Positions 17,890 to 26,872 of a DNA stretch of 64,000 nucleotides are shown here, piece by piece. The position numbers were made by a program, and so were the translations under genes. Position 1 is the first letter of the stretch. Every line of letters starts with the position of its first letter. The notes under the pieces were generated by a model, which ran no database searches, was not told where the DNA came from, and worked only from the letters and a program-made list of their open reading frames with translations. Source of the stretch: Paracoccaceae bacterium (GTDB lineage: Bacteria; Pseudomonadota; Alphaproteobacteria; Rhodobacterales; Rhodobacteraceae); contig VYFX01000077.1 of NCBI GenBank assembly GCA_009842205.1, positions 117,398-181,397 on the forward strand, given 5' to 3'.

Positions 17890-18897
17890 TTATTTTTTCT
17901 GTCTTCTTCTCCTGTTACCCGCTTTGGCCCTTTTTTTTCCTCCCGGGGTAAAACTGGGTTCTCCCAACAATTCCCTTACTTCTTCATGTGTGGGTTTGGG
18001 TCCCATGGGAGTCCTTTCCAGTCTGGTTTTCATTTGTTCCAGATGCTGGGGAGTTGTACCACAACATCCTCCAATTATCCTTGCACCGGCATTACGAGCC
18101 AATTCGGCATATATGGCCATAATTTCAGGAGACCCGCTGTAATGGATTTTTCCCTCTTTTATTTGGGGTATTCCAGCATTGCCCTTGGCAATCACTGGTA
18201 ATTCCGGATTCAATTCTGAAATTGCCAGAAGTGTTAAAATCATATCGGAGGCCCCTGCCCCGCAATTTGCTCCAAAACCCTCCGGTTTATTGTCCATTTC
18301 TGAAACCAACTCAACGAGATCTCGAGGTGTGATTCCCATCATCGTATATCCGACGGTATCGAAACTCATTGTACCGCACCAGGGCATACCGGCCAATTGG
18401 CAGGCTTCCTGAGCCGCCAGAAACTCTTCCCTTGATGAAATTGTTTCTATCCAGAGAACATCTGCACCGCCGGATTTCAAGCCTTCAGCCTGTTCGTGAA
18501 AATATTCAACTGCCCGGGCATAGGTAAGGGTTCCAAGTGGTTCCATTATTTCACCTGTTGGTCCGATTGAACCAGCAACAATTGCCGTACAGTTTTGTCG
18601 TGCAATAGCCTCCCCGGCCAAGGAAGCTGACATTTCAGCCAGTTCAAAGCAATCATCTGCTGATTCGTGGAGATTTAATCTTGCTCGATTACAACCAAAG
18701 GAATTTGTCAGGAACATATCCACTCCTGCCCTCAGGAAAGACTCATAAAGGGCAAGGATTTTTTCTGGCTGATCTCTGTTCCATAACTCGGGAGCTTCAC
18801 CTGCCGTCAATCCCATATTGAACAAATTGGTCCCGGTTGCACCATCAGCCAAGAGCCAACCTTTTTCCTTCAATAAATCATGAATGATACCAGACAC
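17890..18897 (-). CDS. Homocysteine S-methyltransferase domain protein (betaine-homocysteine methyltransferase-like)
   Basis: 335 residues of the Pcv/BHMT family (Pfam S-methyl_trans), which activates homocysteine on zinc. The zinc cysteines are visible: GANCGAGASD near 208-217 and GGCCGTTPQHL near 274-284. The N-terminal LADGATGTNLFNMGL and LTNSFGCNRARL are the usual barrel strands. The protein lacks folate and cobalamin domains. Together with the separate corrinoid protein 131 bp downstream it resembles the homocysteine half of methionine synthase MetH carried on its own gene. The lysine/arginine-rich C-terminus (GKKRAKAGNRRRRQKK) is a tail beyond the domain. Direct use of betaine is the alternative. 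Confidence 0.88.
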   Translation of the reverse strand: MSGIIHDLLKEKGWLLADGATGTNLFNMGLTAGEAPELWNRDQPEKILALYESFLRAGVDMFLTNSFGCNRARLNLHESADDCFELAEMSASLAGEAIARQNCTAIVAGSIGPTGEIMEPLGTLTYARAVEYFHEQAEGLKSGGADVLWIETISSREEFLAAQEACQLAGMPWCGTMSFDTVGYTMMGITPRDLVELVSEMDNKPEGFGANCGAGASDMILTLLAISELNPELPVIAKGNAGIPQIKEGKIHYSGSPEIMAIYAELARNAGARIIGGCCGTTPQHLEQMKTRLERTPMGPKPTHEEVRELLGEPSFTPGGKKRAKAGNRRRRQKK

Positions 18898-18941
18898 ATT
18901 TAACCAATCAATTTAAAGTTTAATGAGTAGATTCATGGCTA

Positions 18942-19424
18942 TTAATTGGCACAAGCAGCTCTTGATTCGAGGACTTTAGCCGATACATTTTTGATTTTTG
19001 TAATCATTGCAACCAAACCATTTGATCTCTGTTGGGACAAATGATTCCTCAAGTCAAGTTTTTGAAGCTCTGAATGAGCATCTGTTTTGGAAACCTGCTC
19101 AATGGTCAAGCCATTGAATAATCTTGTCAGGATGGCGATGAGACCACGCACAATTATGGCATCACTATCACCTTTGAAGTAAAACACCACACCTGAATCC
19201 GACGGGACAAAATCCATGACAAACCAAACCTGGCTAGCACAGCCTTCAACCTTGGTGGCAGGTGTCTTGAATTTCTTTTCCAACCCTGGCATGGATTTAC
19301 CCAGATCAATAATATACCCATACCGATCTTCCCAGGTTTCCAGAAACTCAAAGTCCTGGATTATTTCTTCAAACGCTTCAGTCGTCAATTTCCTTCTACC
19401 AAAAGTGATATAATGCACTAACAA
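18942..19424 (-). CDS. sufE: SufE family cysteine desulfurase partner
   Basis: Up to 160 residues. SufE accepts sulfane sulfur from SufS and stimulates Fe-S cluster assembly. The domain runs from EEIIQDFEFLETWEDRYGYIIDLGKSMP through KVEGCASQVWF, whose Cys is the sulfur acceptor, to GLIAILTRLFNGLT and LRNHLSQQRSNGL. The listed start is a TTG; another in-frame TTG at 19388 has AGAAGG just upstream and begins closer to the domain, so the true start is uncertain. No other suf genes are in the window. Confidence 0.88.
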   Translation of the reverse strand: MLVHYITFGRRKLTTEAFEEIIQDFEFLETWEDRYGYIIDLGKSMPGLEKKFKTPATKVEGCASQVWFVMDFVPSDSGVVFYFKGDSDAIIVRGLIAILTRLFNGLTIEQVSKTDAHSELQKLDLRNHLSQQRSNGLVAMITKIKNVSAKVLESRAACAN

Positions 19425-19630
19425 TCAAGTAAACAACTAGGTGAAAAATACCTGATTTTCAATTGAAATCTGCACTGCAATCAACACAAACAAAATTTCT
19501 TGAAAACAATTCATTTAATTACAAAAGGAACCTTCCGAAATGAGTTCTTCGGTAATCAAAGTGAGTGCAGTTGAATGAATATCAACAAATACTGAAATAG
19601 TTGGTCAAGCCACTATCTTCATTACTCAGC

Positions 19631-20803
19631 CTATTGGTTTTCCAATTCTATGACTGTTAATTTTGAATTCTCCAAAGTCAGTGCAATTTTACCCTGACAT
19701 AACTTCAAGGCATTGTTTCCAAACAATTCCATTCGCCACCCATGCAAGGGTCTTACATTGATATTGCCTTGGGAAATTTCCCGCAGTTCATCCGCGGTTG
19801 AAATTATTTCCTCTGCTACCCCGGATTGTTCAGAGGAGTATTTGAGATATACTTTCAAAAGATCAGTTACCTCCTTGTTTTTATTGACAGGCTTATTTGT
19901 TCCAACAGTATGAGGAGGTTGTCGGGGGTTGGATTGTGCTTTGCTGATGACCTCCAGCAAACTCAAGTTGAAACGCTTTTGTGCATCTTTACCTGCCTTG
20001 AAAAATCTGCACCTCTTCAAATCTTCAATGGTTCTGGGTTTCATGGAAGCAAGTTCCAATAAGGCCTGATCGGAAAGTACCCACCTCCTATTAATGTTTT
20101 TGCTTTGAGCCCGAATTTCTCGGAATTCTGCCAATGCATGAACAATTGACCATCTCTTACCCGATACATCCCTCATTTTGATTTTTTTCCAAGCGTCTGC
20201 CGGATTGTAACTATTTTTACATGTACTTTTCAATTCATCAAACAATTCCTCGACCCAACCTAACCTTCCGGTTTCCAACAATTTTTCATTCATAGCTAGA
20301 TAAATGTCTCGAAGATAGGTGACATCGGAAATTGCATATTCCATCTGTTTCCCTGTTAATGGTCGGGTTGACCAATTGGAATATTGCTGGGACTTATCGA
20401 GCTTAACTTTGCAAATTTCACTTACCAAGTTTGAATAGGAAATTTGACTACCATAACCACAGAGCATGGCTGCTATTTGCGTATCAAACAGGGGTTCGGG
20501 AATCAAGCCGAATTCATGGTGGAAGATTTCCAGATCCTGCTTCGCAGAATGCAAGACTTTTGTGATCTTTTGGTTTTGGAATATTGGAATCAAATTATCC
20601 AGTTTCAGTTTTGGATTTAAGGTATCAATGATAAATTCCGAACCATCCGACTCGTCACATTCCGGTAAAGCCACCTGAATAAGGCACAATTTGGGAAAGT
20701 AGGTTTTTTCTGATACAAACTCAGTATCCAAGGCAATATAAGGCTTGTTATTGGCCTTTTTACATAGCTCAGCTAATTCTTGATTGGTTGAAATAACTTT
20801 CAT
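19631..20803 (-). CDS. rnd: Ribonuclease D
   Basis: 390 residues, normal for this 3'-to-5' exoribonuclease that trims tRNA precursors and other stable RNA. The DEDD exonuclease domain holds ALDTEFVSEKTYFPKLCLIQ (Exo I, about 24-43), KVLHSAKQDLEIFHHEFG (Exo II) and the YAISDVTYLRDIYLAM Exo III segment with its Tyr and Asp. An HRDC domain follows (RWVLSDQALLELASMKPRTIEDLKRC). It is divergent from dtd with only 42 bp between starts. Confidence 0.95.
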   Translation of the reverse strand: MKVISTNQELAELCKKANNKPYIALDTEFVSEKTYFPKLCLIQVALPECDESDGSEFIIDTLNPKLKLDNLIPIFQNQKITKVLHSAKQDLEIFHHEFGLIPEPLFDTQIAAMLCGYGSQISYSNLVSEICKVKLDKSQQYSNWSTRPLTGKQMEYAISDVTYLRDIYLAMNEKLLETGRLGWVEELFDELKSTCKNSYNPADAWKKIKMRDVSGKRWSIVHALAEFREIRAQSKNINRRWVLSDQALLELASMKPRTIEDLKRCRFFKAGKDAQKRFNLSLLEVISKAQSNPRQPPHTVGTNKPVNKNKEVTDLLKVYLKYSSEQSGVAEEIISTADELREISQGNINVRPLHGWRMELFGNNALKLCQGKIALTLENSKLTVIELENQ

Positions 20804-20845
20804 GTTTATCTTTTGTTATCCGCAGAAAATAATCAGGAGAAAAAA

Positions 20846-21289
20846 ATGAGATGCTTGATCCAAAGAGTGAAATCTGCCTCAGTTATCATTGATGGCAAGA
20901 CGATTGGCAATATTGGACCAGGCATTCTTGTCTTTGTTTGTGCGACTACTCATGACAACGAACAAATTACCACTAAAATTGCGAAAAAAGTAGCAAACCT
21001 CCGAATTTTTTCAGATAGTGACGGGAAAATGAACCATTCCATTGCTGATGTTCAGGGTGAAATCCTGGTTGTAAGCCAGTTTACCCTGGCTGCTGATCTT
21101 TCTCGGGGTAACCGGCCTGGGTTCTCGAATGCTGCAAGAAATCCCCTCGCAGAAGAGCTATATCTGTATTTCATAGAAGTATTGAGAGATATGGGATTTA
21201 ATGTTGAAACAGGAGTGTTTGGTGCAGAAATGGAAGTGTCTCTGGTAAATGATGGACCTGTAACAATTTGGGCTGAAATAAATCAATAG
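20846..21289 (+). CDS. dtd: D-aminoacyl-tRNA deacylase
   Basis: 147 residues from the ATG at 20846, which has CAGGAGA a few bases upstream. A frame extension to 20813 adds 11 residues not found in the family. The enzyme removes D-amino acids wrongly attached to tRNA. Family motifs: MRCLIQRVKSASV, FSDSDGKMNHS, LVVSQFTLAAD (the SQxT motif) and the C-terminal VSLVNDGPVTIW containing the Gly-cisPro-like NxGPVT motif. It precedes tRNA-Asn, which lies on the other strand. Confidence 0.95.
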   Translation: MRCLIQRVKSASVIIDGKTIGNIGPGILVFVCATTHDNEQITTKIAKKVANLRIFSDSDGKMNHSIADVQGEILVVSQFTLAADLSRGNRPGFSNAARNPLAEELYLYFIEVLRDMGFNVETGVFGAEMEVSLVNDGPVTIWAEINQ

Positions 21290-21301
21290 CTGGCTTGGAA
21301 A

Positions 21302-21376
21302 TGGCTCCGGCGGCAGGATTCGAACCTGCGGCCAATTGATTAACAGTCAACTGCTCTACCACTGAGCTACGCCGGA
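21302..21376 (-). tRNA. tRNA-Asn (anticodon GTT)
   Basis: On the minus strand TCCGGCG pairs with CGCCGGA, followed by G73 and an encoded CCA. The anticodon arm TTGA-CTGTTAA-TCAA gives GTT. D-arm GCTCAGTGGTAGAGC and T-arm GCAGGTTCGAATCCTGC are canonical. Confidence 0.97.
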
Positions 21377-21596
21377 ATAATAAGCCGAGGATTATCAGGG
21401 AAAATTAGAAACTGTTTTGATTAATTCAATAGTAAAATTTCCAACACTGGTAATTGGGCATTAATTTTATTGGAGTTGAATTGGTTTATAATAGCTGGAA
21501 CAAATTGGGTAAATGGTGAACACCTAACTTCCAATTGAAATTGTAGTGGAGTAAATACAATTTGATACACTCTGGCAGACTCGGATATAACTTTTA

Positions 21597-23015
21597 GTGG
21601 TCATGAACAATACTTTTTCGGTCAAGAAATTTATCAAATCCTTTTTGCCTTTGGGGATTTATGGCAGGGTTTACCTGATCCTTTTCTTCCCTGTGGTGTT
21701 GGTACTATTGGTTGGGTCATTTGTCTTTATCCAAAGGCATTTCGATTATGTTACCAAACAGATGATTGCCAATATCAATCCTCATTTCAGCTTGATAATC
21801 ACCGAAATTAACGAAGCCGAAACCAAAGGGGAAACCCTGGTTAATGTACTGCCTCTTTCAAAAAGCTTGTCCCTGAATTTTGAATTTCTCGACAAGGGTG
21901 AATCAGTTCCACCAGATCGGAAACTAGTCTATGATTTTTCGGGTAGAATCATCATAGCTTCCTTTAAGGACAAATTTCCCGATATTAAGGCCATTGATTT
22001 GTTGGCCAACGATGGCAAGATTCTCGAAATCTACATCAGTACCAATTTTGGCAATGCCAGAATCATGGTACCCCGCCGGGCACTGTCCCCTTCCAATCCC
22101 CACCAGTTTCTTATCCTCATTGCCTTGACAGCCATTTTAACAACATTGATTGCCGTACTATTTCTCAAAAACCAACTCCGGCCAATCAAGCAATTGTCAG
22201 ATGCAGCTGAGGCATTTGGCAAGGGTCAGTATTTTCCCCTGCGGGTTTCAGGAGCAACTGAGGTTAAAAGTGCAATTCGTGCCTTTCTGACCATGCAAGA
22301 CAGTCTGGAGAAGCAAATAAGCCAAAGATCACATATGCTGGCCAGTATAAGTCATGATTTAAGAACACCCTTAACGAGATTGCGTCTTGGTGTAGAATTT
22401 CTTGAGGATGGCAAGTACAAGGATTTGATCATTGATGATATCGAAGTGATGGACAATATGCTTACCGAACTTCTGGAATTTTCCCGTACAGGTAAATCCG
22501 AACCCTTTGAGAGTGTCGATGCTTTTGAACTCGCCAAATCAATCCATGCCGATGCAAGCAGATTTGGGGTTAAAATTGAGTTGGAATTGAATTCGGAAAT
22601 AAATGAACCTCCCTCTTTTCGTGGTAAACCCTCCGGCATCAGGAGATCAATAGAAAACCTCATCCAAAATGCCGAGAAATTTTCAACCGCATGTCTGTTT
22701 TCTGTACACGTCAATCATGAGTCAATCCAATTCATCATTGAGGATAATGGTCCTGGTATTGATCTTTCAAAACAGGAAATGGCAAAAACCGCTTTTGTCA
22801 AATTTGATGAGGCACGTAACCTTAATTACTTCAAGGGAGTCGGTTTGGGGCTGGCAATAGTGTCAAATATTGCAAGGGACCACGGGGGAGAACTCATTCT
22901 GGAGAAAAGCGAAAAGATGGGCGGATTGAAAGCCATCCTTTCAGTTCCCAATCTGGATGGTAGGCCTGGAGGGATTCGAACCCCCAACCTAAGCGTTATG
23001 AGCGCTCAGCTCTAA
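21597..23015 (+). CDS. EnvZ-like sensor histidine kinase
   Basis: 472 residues. There are two membrane segments (about 22-47 and 170-192) around a periplasmic domain, a HAMP linker (LRPIKQLSDAAEAFGKGQ), a HisKA domain with SISHDLRTPLTRLRLGVEFL (phospho-acceptor His253), and an ATPase domain with N box NLIQNAEKFS (about 354-363), EDNGPGID and GVGLGLAIVSNI. The organisation and H-box sequence match EnvZ-type osmosensor kinases. No response regulator gene is adjacent. The start may be GTG (21597) or the ATG two codons later. The frame has no stop until it enters the antisense tRNA gene, so the last 19 or so residues (from about GRPGGIRTP) are encoded opposite the tRNA. Confidence 0.88.
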   Translation: MVMNNTFSVKKFIKSFLPLGIYGRVYLILFFPVVLVLLVGSFVFIQRHFDYVTKQMIANINPHFSLIITEINEAETKGETLVNVLPLSKSLSLNFEFLDKGESVPPDRKLVYDFSGRIIIASFKDKFPDIKAIDLLANDGKILEIYISTNFGNARIMVPRRALSPSNPHQFLILIALTAILTTLIAVLFLKNQLRPIKQLSDAAEAFGKGQYFPLRVSGATEVKSAIRAFLTMQDSLEKQISQRSHMLASISHDLRTPLTRLRLGVEFLEDGKYKDLIIDDIEVMDNMLTELLEFSRTGKSEPFESVDAFELAKSIHADASRFGVKIELELNSEINEPPSFRGKPSGIRRSIENLIQNAEKFSTACLFSVHVNHESIQFIIEDNGPGIDLSKQEMAKTAFVKFDEARNLNYFKGVGLGLAIVSNIARDHGGELILEKSEKMGGLKAILSVPNLDGRPGGIRTPNLSVMSAQL

Positions 23016-23033
23016 CCGTTGAGCTACAGGCCT
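22958..23033 (-). tRNA. tRNA with anticodon CAT, probably tRNA-Ile2
   Basis: On the minus strand AGGCCTG pairs with CAGGCCT, then A73 and an encoded CCA. The anticodon arm GAGCG-CTCATAA-CGCTT gives CAT. It lacks the initiator marks: an initiator has an unpaired 1-72 and three G-C pairs in the anticodon stem. So it is elongator Met or the lysidine-modified Ile2. The GCUCAUAACG arm resembles known Ile2 tRNAs more, but this is a judgement by eye. The last 58 bases of the sensor kinase frame overlap it on the opposite strand. Confidence 0.9.
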
Positions 23034-23112
23034 TTACCGTTATAAATATTTAATCAACTCGGATTTGTCTTCAAGCGACAATACTATGAAATTCCAAAGT
23101 ACCGTAACAAAA

Positions 23113-23532
23113 TTATCCAACTATTTCCGTGCCACTGAAAAAGAAGGCAATTTCTTCCCTGGCGGTATCAGGGCCATCTGAACCATGAACGGAATTCTCC
23201 GTAAAGGAAACTGCTAGCTCCTTTCTTATGGTCCCGGGTTTAGCTTCCGCCGGATTGGTTGCCCCCATGATTTCCCGATTCAAGGCAATTGCATTCTCGC
23301 CTTCCAAAACCTGTACAACAACGGGTCCTGAACACATGAAATCGCAAAGCTCACCAAAAAATGGTCGCTCTTTATGAACCGCATAGAATTGCTCAGCCTG
23401 GCTGCGTGACAAATGTAACCTCTTTTGAGCCACAACCGTTAACCCGGCAGCTTCAAACATGGCAATAATCTTCCCACAGATGTTCCTTCTTGTAGCATCG
23501 GGTTTAATGATGGACAGCGTTCTTTCTACCAC
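23113..23532 (-). CDS. ndk: Nucleoside diphosphate kinase
   Basis: 139 residues, the normal length. The enzyme equalises nucleoside triphosphate pools through a phosphohistidine. The start [15 protein letters not shown], the [23 protein letters not shown] segment and the active-site [20 protein letters not shown] (His near residue 117) are all present. It follows pepA and holC on the same strand, an order usual in the class. Confidence 0.97.
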   Translation of the reverse strand: MVERTLSIIKPDATRRNICGKIIAMFEAAGLTVVAQKRLHLSRSQAEQFYAVHKERPFFGELCDFMCSGPVVVQVLEGENAIALNREIMGATNPAEAKPGTIRKELAVSFTENSVHGSDGPDTAREEIAFFFSGTEIVG

Positions 23533-23663
23533 TTTGAGCCCCTTTTCTCCTGAATTTTAAATGATCAAGAAATTACCAGTTTTGATTTGGTAATCTTCGT
23601 TTGGAGTGAAATAGGTTTCGGAATAAATTTTTCCACACCAGGAAAAAGATAATCAAAATGATC

Positions 23664-24143
23664 CTAATTCACTTCCTTTTTCTCCTGGTTGGCTTCGGCC
23701 TTAAGGGCCCACCCGTTTCTATCCTGGCAATACAATTGCATATGATGCCCCAATCCTGACAGCAATTTCCATTTTTCCCTGGAGGCCTCAAGTTCCTTCT
23801 GGTCGTTCTGATTGAAGACAACCATGATCCTGGTGAATTTATCGACAATATCAGGTTCAATCGTACTGTTACCAGTGGCAATCATAACTTGGGGATCGTT
23901 GGCTAAAAGGAACTTATCAGATAACAAAACCGGCTGGAATTGGTCAAATTCAGAACCGGCAACACCTATTCCAACAAAGCGGTTGTCAGGTTGAACCCAC
24001 AGTTGTTCATGCAAAAATTCCACTTCATTCTGATCCGAACAACTCAGGAGTATGTTCCAGTCCTGACTGCGTGATTTTTCCAAAAGTGTAAACAGCAGTT
24101 TAGTCGTGGGACCATCCGATTGATAAAAAAAGACCTTAACCAT
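23664..24143 (-). CDS. holC: DNA polymerase III chi subunit
   Basis: 159 residues from the ATG at 24143, just downstream of the pepA stop (24148). A longer frame from 24164 would overlap pepA and adds only seven residues. HolC links the clamp-loader psi subunit to single-stranded DNA-binding protein. Recognisable family stretches are VKVFFYQSDGPTTKLLFTLLEKSRSQDWNILL, LHEQLWVQPDNRFVG and the later VVFNQNDQKELEASREKWK. Sequence conservation in the family is low, but the pepA-holC-ndk order supports the call. Confidence 0.88.
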   Translation of the reverse strand: MVKVFFYQSDGPTTKLLFTLLEKSRSQDWNILLSCSDQNEVEFLHEQLWVQPDNRFVGIGVAGSEFDQFQPVLLSDKFLLANDPQVMIATGNSTIEPDIVDKFTRIMVVFNQNDQKELEASREKWKLLSGLGHHMQLYCQDRNGWALKAEANQEKKEVN

Positions 24144-24147
24144 TCTC

Positions 24148-25611
24148 TCAAAAGGATTTGCCAATCAAATTAAGGATTGTCCTTACTCCCCACCCAGATG
24201 GTCCTTTGGGAGCAAAGTCACCCTCCTTCGCCGGAAAGGCAACGCCAGCTATGTCCAAATGAATCCATGGTGTATCCTTCTTGACAAAACGCTGCAGGAA
24301 CTGAGCAGCTGTAATTGCCCCGGCATATGGCCCTCCAATGTTTTTCATGTCCGCAAGTCGTGAATCAAGCTGCTTGTCATAATTTACATCAAGTGGCTGA
24401 CGCCAAGCCTTTTCACCTTCAAAATCAGCTGACTTGAGAAACCTTTTGCAGAATTTGTCATCGTTGGAAAACAGACCGGCATATTCATGACCAAGGCTAA
24501 CTACAATGGCACCTGTGAGAGTTGCCAGGTTAATCATCCATGACGGGTTATATTTTTCTTGCACATACCATAAAATATCGGCAAGGACCAACCTTCCCTC
24601 AGCGTCCGTGTTCAACACCTCTACGGTATCACCTTTCATTGATTTGACAATATCACCAGGACGCTGGGCAGCACTTCCGGGCATATTCTCAACCAAACCT
24701 ACTATTCCAACGACATTGGCCTTGGCTTTTTTCAGGGCCAGGGATTTCATGACACCCGAGACAACTCCTGCCCCGGCCATATCCATTGTCATTTGTTCCA
24801 TGCCCTTGGCTGGCTTTAATGAAATTCCCCCCGTATCAAAGCAAACCCCCTTGCCAACCACTGCAACTGGATTGTTATCACTTCCCTTCCATTCCATGAT
24901 GACCACCTTGGAAGGGCTGGCTGAACCCTCACCAACAGCAAGAAGTGTATTCATGCCCAACTGTTTTAATTCTTCCTCTTCCAACACCTGAACATTTACA
25001 CCCAATGCATCCAAAGCGCTAAGCTGCTCTGCAAAACTTTCGGTCGTCAATGAATTTGCAGGTTCGTTAACCAGATTTCTGGTAAAGAAAGTGCCTGAGA
25101 CAGAATTATTTAATGGTTCGAATTTACTCCTGGCTCGATCAGATTTATCGCACAGAATGACACAAGTGCTCGAATTTTCCTTTTCATCTGCCTTTTTTGA
25201 TTTGAATTTATCAAATTTATATGCCTTGAGTGCTATGCCCTCGGCATAGTATTCTGGTTTGGGACGGTCGTATAAAACCAAGATGTTGTTGCTGATGGCC
25301 AAACTTCCCAATTTGGCACCTGCTTTTCTCAAGTTTTTTTCATCGGCCTTACGGGGAACTTTTTGAATGACAAGTTTTTTGGCTTTATAATCAGCAGGAA
25401 AATCAATTGTTATGAAATCATTTTCAGATAATTTTTGGAAATCATCCGATTGGAGATATCTATCCTTTAGTGGGAAATCTGCCGTGTTGATCAATTCACA
25501 AATTTCTCCCTCTCGTGAAGCTAAAATAACAATCACATCCTCGAATGAGGACATTTGTTGCAGGGTTTCAGGGTTTAAATCTGAAAAATCAATTGGAATC
25601 GGGTTCTCCAT
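24148..25611 (-). CDS. pepA: Leucyl aminopeptidase (M17)
   Basis: 487 residues, a cytosolic two-zinc aminopeptidase. The C-terminal catalytic half holds VVGKGVCFDTGGISLKP (Lys/Asp ligands), MDMAGAGVVSG, and the M17 signature NTDAEGRLVLAD (about 340-351). The N-terminal domain (residues 1-170) is less conserved, as usual. PepA homologues can also bind DNA in site-specific recombination; nothing here tests that. Confidence 0.95.
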   Translation of the reverse strand: MENPIPIDFSDLNPETLQQMSSFEDVIVILASREGEICELINTADFPLKDRYLQSDDFQKLSENDFITIDFPADYKAKKLVIQKVPRKADEKNLRKAGAKLGSLAISNNILVLYDRPKPEYYAEGIALKAYKFDKFKSKKADEKENSSTCVILCDKSDRARSKFEPLNNSVSGTFFTRNLVNEPANSLTTESFAEQLSALDALGVNVQVLEEEELKQLGMNTLLAVGEGSASPSKVVIMEWKGSDNNPVAVVGKGVCFDTGGISLKPAKGMEQMTMDMAGAGVVSGVMKSLALKKAKANVVGIVGLVENMPGSAAQRPGDIVKSMKGDTVEVLNTDAEGRLVLADILWYVQEKYNPSWMINLATLTGAIVVSLGHEYAGLFSNDDKFCKRFLKSADFEGEKAWRQPLDVNYDKQLDSRLADMKNIGGPYAGAITAAQFLQRFVKKDTPWIHLDIAGVAFPAKEGDFAPKGPSGWGVRTILNLIGKSF

Positions 25612-25716
25612 CAGTACCTCAAAAATATATCAAGTTTTGTCATTAAATGGTTTCCTGGTGGCTTTTCGCAGGTCATCATCTTATTTATTCCATTTAAATT
25701 AAAATTAATTCGATCA

Positions 25717-26820
25717 ATGCCAATAACTTTATTTAGATACACTTACATTCGGCTTTGTATCGGATTTGTTTTTTTTACGGTCATTTTTGCCAGCTTGAAT
25801 TGGGTTAATCTGCTGGTCAGAAGTATTGACCTGCTGTTGGCCGAAATCCAATATCCATCCTATCTCCTGCAACATATGATTTTGGTTTTTGTCGTTGCCC
25901 TGGACCGGGTCATACCAATCTCTGCCTTTCTTGCAACGGTATACGTTGTCATAAAAATGCGTAACAATCATGAATTTACCATTCAACAATCAATGGGGCT
26001 TGGCAAACTGGGTATATCATTCCCGATCATAGCTTTCGCCATGACAGTTGCATTGATTGAGTTTACGTTGAAATTCGAATTTCGCCCACATAGCGATAAC
26101 AAAATCGTTGAATTGGTTTCCGAACTTGAATGGACATTGGACAAATACAGAATCAAACCGGGTAGATTTCTGGATTTTCAGGATGGACGAACCATTATTA
26201 CCGAGGGAGTAGGTGAAGATGGGGAATTGAATAATCTGGTCATTCACTTTGAATCCCAAGGGAATGAGAATGCCAGGCTATGGGTTACAGCCAAAACGGG
26301 TGAAATCAATTATTCACCGGATGAAAAGGAGTTTGTACTTTCAGATGGACAGGTATTGTCACAGGTACAGATGGAAAAAGAAGATGAAACGATGGTTGTA
26401 ATTAAATTCAGGGAGTCGCTTACTTTTACCGAAGAAAGAATAACCAAGGCATTTAACAAGAAATTAAGTACAACTGACATAATAGAAAGGGTTACGAGCA
26501 AGGAGGGGCTGAGTACCAGGCTGAAACTAGATATTCATGAAAGGGTTAACAGAATTTTCTTTTCGTTTTTTACCGTATTATGCGGTGGGATTCTCCTGAT
26601 CCTAGGATACAAAAAAAATTGGAACAGTGTGATGACCATTTTTATTGCATCATCTTTGGTATTGGGGAGCTATGTCTTGGGAAAACAGCTGGAATCAGCC
26701 GTACAGCTTAGTCAATCATTTCCACAAATTCAGTATATTTCTACAATTCCCATGATTCTTTTTTTTCTTGGTTGGACTATAATAAAGTGGGAGAAAAAAA
26801 CCGGCCCTTTGTTAGAATGA
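25717..26820 (+). CDS. lptF: Lipopolysaccharide export permease LptF
   Basis: 367 residues of the YjgP/YjgQ family. Three membrane segments (about 11-35, 50-72, 98-120) and three at the C-terminus (about 275-360) flank a periplasmic beta-jellyroll-like domain. With LptG and the LptB ATPase (not in this window) it lifts LPS out of the inner membrane to the periplasmic bridge. It is the first gene of lptF-lptG-lptD-surA-pdxA-rsmA and diverges from pepA. Confidence 0.93.
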   Translation: MPITLFRYTYIRLCIGFVFFTVIFASLNWVNLLVRSIDLLLAEIQYPSYLLQHMILVFVVALDRVIPISAFLATVYVVIKMRNNHEFTIQQSMGLGKLGISFPIIAFAMTVALIEFTLKFEFRPHSDNKIVELVSELEWTLDKYRIKPGRFLDFQDGRTIITEGVGEDGELNNLVIHFESQGNENARLWVTAKTGEINYSPDEKEFVLSDGQVLSQVQMEKEDETMVVIKFRESLTFTEERITKAFNKKLSTTDIIERVTSKEGLSTRLKLDIHERVNRIFFSFFTVLCGGILLILGYKKNWNSVMTIFIASSLVLGSYVLGKQLESAVQLSQSFPQIQYISTIPMILFFLGWTIIKWEKKTGPLLE

Positions 26821-26872
26821 TATTTGCGGATAGAAAACATTCACTTTTACCGGCAGCCAGGAAAGATTATCC

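Noticed and set aside
23664..24164. Longer holC start at 24164
   Set aside because: It would overlap pepA by 17 bases. The ATG at 24143 has a GAGAG ribosome-binding site and begins at the conserved VKVFFY.
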